In this document: positions 61,173 through 64,000 of the stretch, piece by piece
Position numbering within the stretch: position 1 is the stretch's first letter
Layout of the letters: the number at the start of each line of letters is the position of its first letter
Assembly: GCA_002343505.1 (NCBI GenBank)
Contig: DDQZ01000046.1
Span: forward strand, 2,484-66,483
Direction: 5' to 3'
Origin: Verrucomicrobiaceae bacterium UBA2429
GTDB taxonomy: Bacteria > Verrucomicrobiota > Verrucomicrobiia > Verrucomicrobiales > Verrucomicrobiaceae
Length of the DNA stretch: 64,000 nt
Notes under the pieces: model-generated
Database searches by the model: none
What the model was told of the DNA's origin: nothing
What the model saw: the letters and a program-made list of their open reading frames with translations, nothing else
Program-made: the position numbers and the translations under genes

Positions 61173-63482
61173 ATGAAAAGCCATTCGTCACCCTCCTGCT
61201 GCCATTCAGCGCCTGAACCCGCCGAACCCGCCTGCTGCCACAGTCAGCCGAAAGCTTCCGCGCCGAGCTGCTGCCATGCCGCGCCTGCTCAAGAAGCGCA
61301 CGCCTGCTGCGCGCATGGGCACCCCCATGACGCGCCAGTGAAGCCTTCCGCCACGGCGAAGTATTTTTGCCCGATGTGCCCCGGCGTGGAGTCCGACAAA
61401 CCGGGCATCTGCCCGAAGTGCGGCATGGCGCTGGAGCGCAATCCGGCCTTTGGCCCGGCGGATGCCCATGAGGATGACGCGGAGCTGCGCGACATGACGC
61501 GGCGGTTTAAGTGGAGCGCGCTGCTGACGCTGCCCGTCTTTGTCACCGCCATGGCGCATCTGGTGCCCGCGTGGAGCCACGCGGAGTGGGCAAACGGCGC
61601 CGCCACGCGCTGGATGCAGCTCATCCTGGCGACGCCGGTGGTGCTGTGGGCGGGATGGCCGTTCTTTGAGCGTGCGTGGGTTTCCCTGCGGCATCACAGC
61701 ATGAACATGTTTACGCTCATCGCGCTGGGGGTGGGCGCTGCCTATGCCTTCAGCCTTGCGGCCATGCTGGCGCCCGGGTGGTTCCCTGAATCGCTCGCAG
61801 ACAGCCATGGCCGGCTGCCGCTGTATTTCGAGGCAGCGGCTGTGATCATCGTGCTGGTGCTGCTGGGGCAGGTGCTTGAGCTGCGGGCGCGGGCGCGCAC
61901 GGGCAGTGCCATCCAGGAGCTGCTGGGCTTGCAGCCCAAAACCGCGCGGCTCGTCACGCCGGAGGGGGATGTGGATGTGGCGCTCGATGCCGTGCAGGCC
62001 GGGCAGCGCCTGCGGGTGCGCCCTGGGGAAAAAATCCCCGTGGATGGCGTGGTGATCGAGGGCAGCAGCCAAGTGGACGAATCCATGCTCACGGGCGAGC
62101 CCGAGCCGGTGGAGAAAACCGCCGGGGCGCAGGTGACGGGCGGCACGCTGAACCAGCACGGCAGCCTTCTGGTGCAGGCGGAGAAGGTCGGCGCGGACAC
62201 GATGCTGGCGCAGATCGTGAAGTTGGTCGGCGAGGCCCAGCGCAGCCGCGCGCCGATCCAGGCGCTGGCGGACAAGGTGGCGGCGTGGTTTGTGCCGGCG
62301 GTGCTGGTCGCGGCGGCGGTGACCTTTGGGCTCTGGCTGTGGCTCGGACCGCAGCCTTCGCTGGCCTATGCCATCGCCAATGCGGTCGCGGTCTTGATCA
62401 TCGCCTGTCCCTGCGCACTCGGACTCGCCACGCCGATGAGCGTGATGGTCGGCATTGGTCGTGGTGCGAAGATGGGCGTGCTGATCCGCCAGGCGGAGGC
62501 CATCGAAAAGCTGGCCGCGCTGAACACGCTGGCGGTGGACAAGACCGGCACGCTCACGCTCGGCAAGCCCGGGGTGACCGAGGTTCTCCTGGCACCGCAG
62601 AGCCCTCTTGATGGCGACGCCGCGCTGCGCCTGGCGGCGGCTTTGGAACGCCATAGCGAGCATCCGCTGGCGTATGCCGTGGTCCAGGCGGCGGAGAAAA
62701 AGAAGCTGGCCCTGCCCGAGGTGCCCGACTTTCAGGCCGCGCCGGCAGCGGGCGTCAGCGGCCGGGTGGAGGGCCGGGCGGTGGTGGTCGGCAAGGCGGA
62801 CTTTCTGCGCGCGCAGGGTGTCGAAAACCTCGGCGGGCTGGAAACCCTGGCGACTCCCCATCAAGGCGAGGGCAAGTCGGCCATCTTTCTTGCCGTGGAC
62901 CGGCAGGCCGCGGCGGTCATCGTGGTGAGCGACCCCATCAAGCCCACCACGCCCGAGGCGCTGGCCCAGCTGCGCGCGCTGGGCATCTCGGTGGTCATGC
63001 TCACGGGCGACAACGAACGCACGGCGCAGCGCATCGCCACGACGCTGGGCATCGGGCGCTTCCATGCCGGGGTCACCCCGCAGGAGAAGCACGCCTTCCT
63101 CACCGCGATGAAGCGCCCCGGCGCCGTCGTCGGCATGGCGGGCGATGGCATCAATGACGCGCCCGCCCTGGCCGAGGCCGATGTCGGCATCGCCATGGGC
63201 ACGGGCACGGACATCGCCATGGAGACCGCGCCGGTCACGCTGGTGCGGGGCGACCTGCGCGGCATCGTCCACGCCATCCAGCTCGGCCGCGCGATGATGC
63301 GGAACATCCGGCAGAACCTGCTGTTTGCCTTCCTCTACAACGCCCTGGGCATTCCCGTCGCCGCCGGCATCCTGTATCCCAGCCTGGGCGTGCTGCTCAG
63401 CCCGATGCTCGCCGGCGCCGCGATGAGCCTCAGCTCCGTCTCCGTCATCGCCAACGCCCTGCGGCTGCGGCGGTTTGCATAG
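61173..63482 (+). CDS. copA: Copper/silver-translocating P1B-type ATPase
   Basis: About 769 aa. Instead of a classical HMA (GMTCxxC) domain, the N-terminus has four CCH-type clusters (CCHSAP, CCHSQP, CCHAAP, CCAHGH) and a heavy-metal-binding domain (YFCPMCPGV...[10 protein letters not shown], ~65-90). The core is complete: [13 protein letters not shown] (~410), DKTGTLTLG (phosphorylated Asp, ~456), [10 protein letters not shown] (HP locus) and [10 protein letters not shown] (~657). It exports Cu(I) or Ag(I) from the cytosol. It is divergent from the CorE-like sigma factor, 111 nt away. Confidence 0.95.
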   Translation: MKSHSSPSCCHSAPEPAEPACCHSQPKASAPSCCHAAPAQEAHACCAHGHPHDAPVKPSATAKYFCPMCPGVESDKPGICPKCGMALERNPAFGPADAHEDDAELRDMTRRFKWSALLTLPVFVTAMAHLVPAWSHAEWANGAATRWMQLILATPVVLWAGWPFFERAWVSLRHHSMNMFTLIALGVGAAYAFSLAAMLAPGWFPESLADSHGRLPLYFEAAAVIIVLVLLGQVLELRARARTGSAIQELLGLQPKTARLVTPEGDVDVALDAVQAGQRLRVRPGEKIPVDGVVIEGSSQVDESMLTGEPEPVEKTAGAQVTGGTLNQHGSLLVQAEKVGADTMLAQIVKLVGEAQRSRAPIQALADKVAAWFVPAVLVAAAVTFGLWLWLGPQPSLAYAIANAVAVLIIACPCALGLATPMSVMVGIGRGAKMGVLIRQAEAIEKLAALNTLAVDKTGTLTLGKPGVTEVLLAPQSPLDGDAALRLAAALERHSEHPLAYAVVQAAEKKKLALPEVPDFQAAPAAGVSGRVEGRAVVVGKADFLRAQGVENLGGLETLATPHQGEGKSAIFLAVDRQAAAVIVVSDPIKPTTPEALAQLRALGISVVMLTGDNERTAQRIATTLGIGRFHAGVTPQEKHAFLTAMKRPGAVVGMAGDGINDAPALAEADVGIAMGTGTDIAMETAPVTLVRGDLRGIVHAIQLGRAMMRNIRQNLLFAFLYNALGIPVAAGILYPSLGVLLSPMLAGAAMSLSSVSVIANALRLRRFA

Positions 63483-63586
63483 CCCGGCCTTGCGGGAGTT
63501 TTTTCATCTCGCGCGTTCGGCGGCCATCATGCTCACGCCTCACCCGGCCAGGGGTGGAGGTCATGCTCCGCATGAAAACTCCGTCA

Positions 63587-64000
63587 TCATGCGGCCGCCT
63601 CGAGTTCGGCCTCGATGCGCTTGCGTTCGCGCAAGCGGACATTGGAGTCGAGTATGCGCTTGCGGAGCCGGATGCTCTTCGGCGTGGCTTCAACCAACTC
63701 GTCAGGGGCGATATACTCAATGGCACGCTCCAGGCTGAAGATGATGGGCGGTGTTAGCTGGATGCCCTTGTCGCTGCCGGCTGCCCGGAAGTTGGTGAGT
63801 TGTTTGCTCCGGGTGGGATTGACCGGCAGATCGTCAGTACGCGGATTTTCACCCACGATCATCCCCTCATAGACCTGGTCGCCCGCAGTGACGAAGAGCT
63901 TGCCGCGATCCTGGATGGTGTCGAGCGCATAGGCGGTGGCCTCGCCCCCCTCGCTGCTGACCAGGGTGCCGGAGCCGCGTGTCTGCATGTGGCCGGCGTG
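63587..64000 (-). CDS. typA: Ribosome-associated GTPase TypA/BipA, C-terminal part
   Basis: Only the C-terminal ~138 residues lie in the window; the gene continues past the right edge. Recognisable blocks are QDRGKLFVTAGDQVYEGMIV, then RSKQLTNFRAAGSDKGIQLT, LERAIEYIAPDELVEATPKS and the terminal RKRIL. This is the C-terminal ribosome-binding domain of TypA/BipA. The GTP-binding domain is outside the window. It converges on copA with ~100 nt between. Confidence 0.95.
   Translation of the reverse strand, partial: HAGHMQTRGSGTLVSSEGGEATAYALDTIQDRGKLFVTAGDQVYEGMIVGENPRTDDLPVNPTRSKQLTNFRAAGSDKGIQLTPPIIFSLERAIEYIAPDELVEATPKSIRLRKRILDSNVRLRERKRIEAELEAAA

Noticed and set aside
63482..63586. A terminator after copA (CCCGGCCTTGCGGG followed by a T-run)
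   Set aside because: The stem is only four to five pairs with a mismatch; the T-run is real but the hairpin is too weak to call.

Overview
The window is high-GC bacterial chromosome, most probably from the Verrucomicrobiota (Verrucomicrobiales, Prosthecobacter- or Verrucomicrobium-like). That placement is an inference. It rests on a PEP-CTERM protein with the Verrucomicrobia-style VPEP tail, the mixture of exported Trx/PDZ, VWA, GYF and pectate-lyase-like proteins, the FN3 plus collagen-like tail-type pair, and many dispersed palindromic repeats. No rRNA, tRNA or CRISPR array was seen.

Region 1 (1-12.5 kb) is mostly housekeeping and envelope genes: the aconitase C-terminus, an M20 peptidase, a Trx/CxxCH/PDZ protein, a PP2C phosphatase, a PfkB kinase, a YdcF protein coupled to mazG, two YbjQ-type proteins, a large VWA membrane protein, trmL and an orphan lsrF. 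Region 2 (12.5-15.2 kb) is an accessory patch: a Cys-rich small protein, a gene-poor stretch with strong hairpins, and an AT-richer gene with a PD-(D/E)XK nuclease signature. Region 3 (15.2-29.5 kb) holds pyruvate carboxylase, a PIG-L deacetylase, lspA, a GYF-domain membrane protein, asnB, a double glycosyltransferase, a Ser/Thr kinase and an FAD oxidoreductase.

Region 4 (29.5-40.2 kb) and region 7 (51.9-63.5 kb) are two heavy-metal (probably copper/silver and divalent cation) resistance blocks. Region 4 has a His-rich exported protein, an RND tripartite pump, a TauE/SafE permease, a Cys-rich exported peptide, a multicopper oxidase fused to a CopB-like outer-membrane barrel, and a metal-binding lipoprotein. 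Region 7 starts with three genes in the order of cnrYXH (anti-sigma, periplasmic sensor, ECF sigma). Two metal-binding lipoproteins, a second RND pump with CusB-like metal-binding domains, a CorE-like ECF sigma factor with a Cys-rich tail, and a CopA-type P-ATPase follow. A shared TGTAAC-N16-CGT motif sits upstream of both the ATPase and the copper-oxidase cluster, which suggests that the Cys-tailed sigma factor links the two blocks.

Region 5 (40.4-44.1 kb) has a sialidase-like protein, a pectate-lyase-like protein and a PEP-CTERM protein. Region 6 (44.1-51.8 kb) is accessory DNA. The two ends of a type ISP-like restriction-modification gene flank a different methyltransferase plus small nuclease pair. 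After it come a truncated antitoxin, an HTH gene, a striking exactly 42-bp-phased repeat array and the FN3/collagen-like pair. The window ends in typA.

The most unusual signals are: (i) a palindromic element found twice, in frame, inside two unrelated genes; (ii) the restriction gene whose core has been replaced by another R-M module; (iii) the 42-bp-phased array whose outermost units are inverted; (iv) the oxidase-barrel fusion; and (v) the cnrYXH-like and CorE-like regulators.
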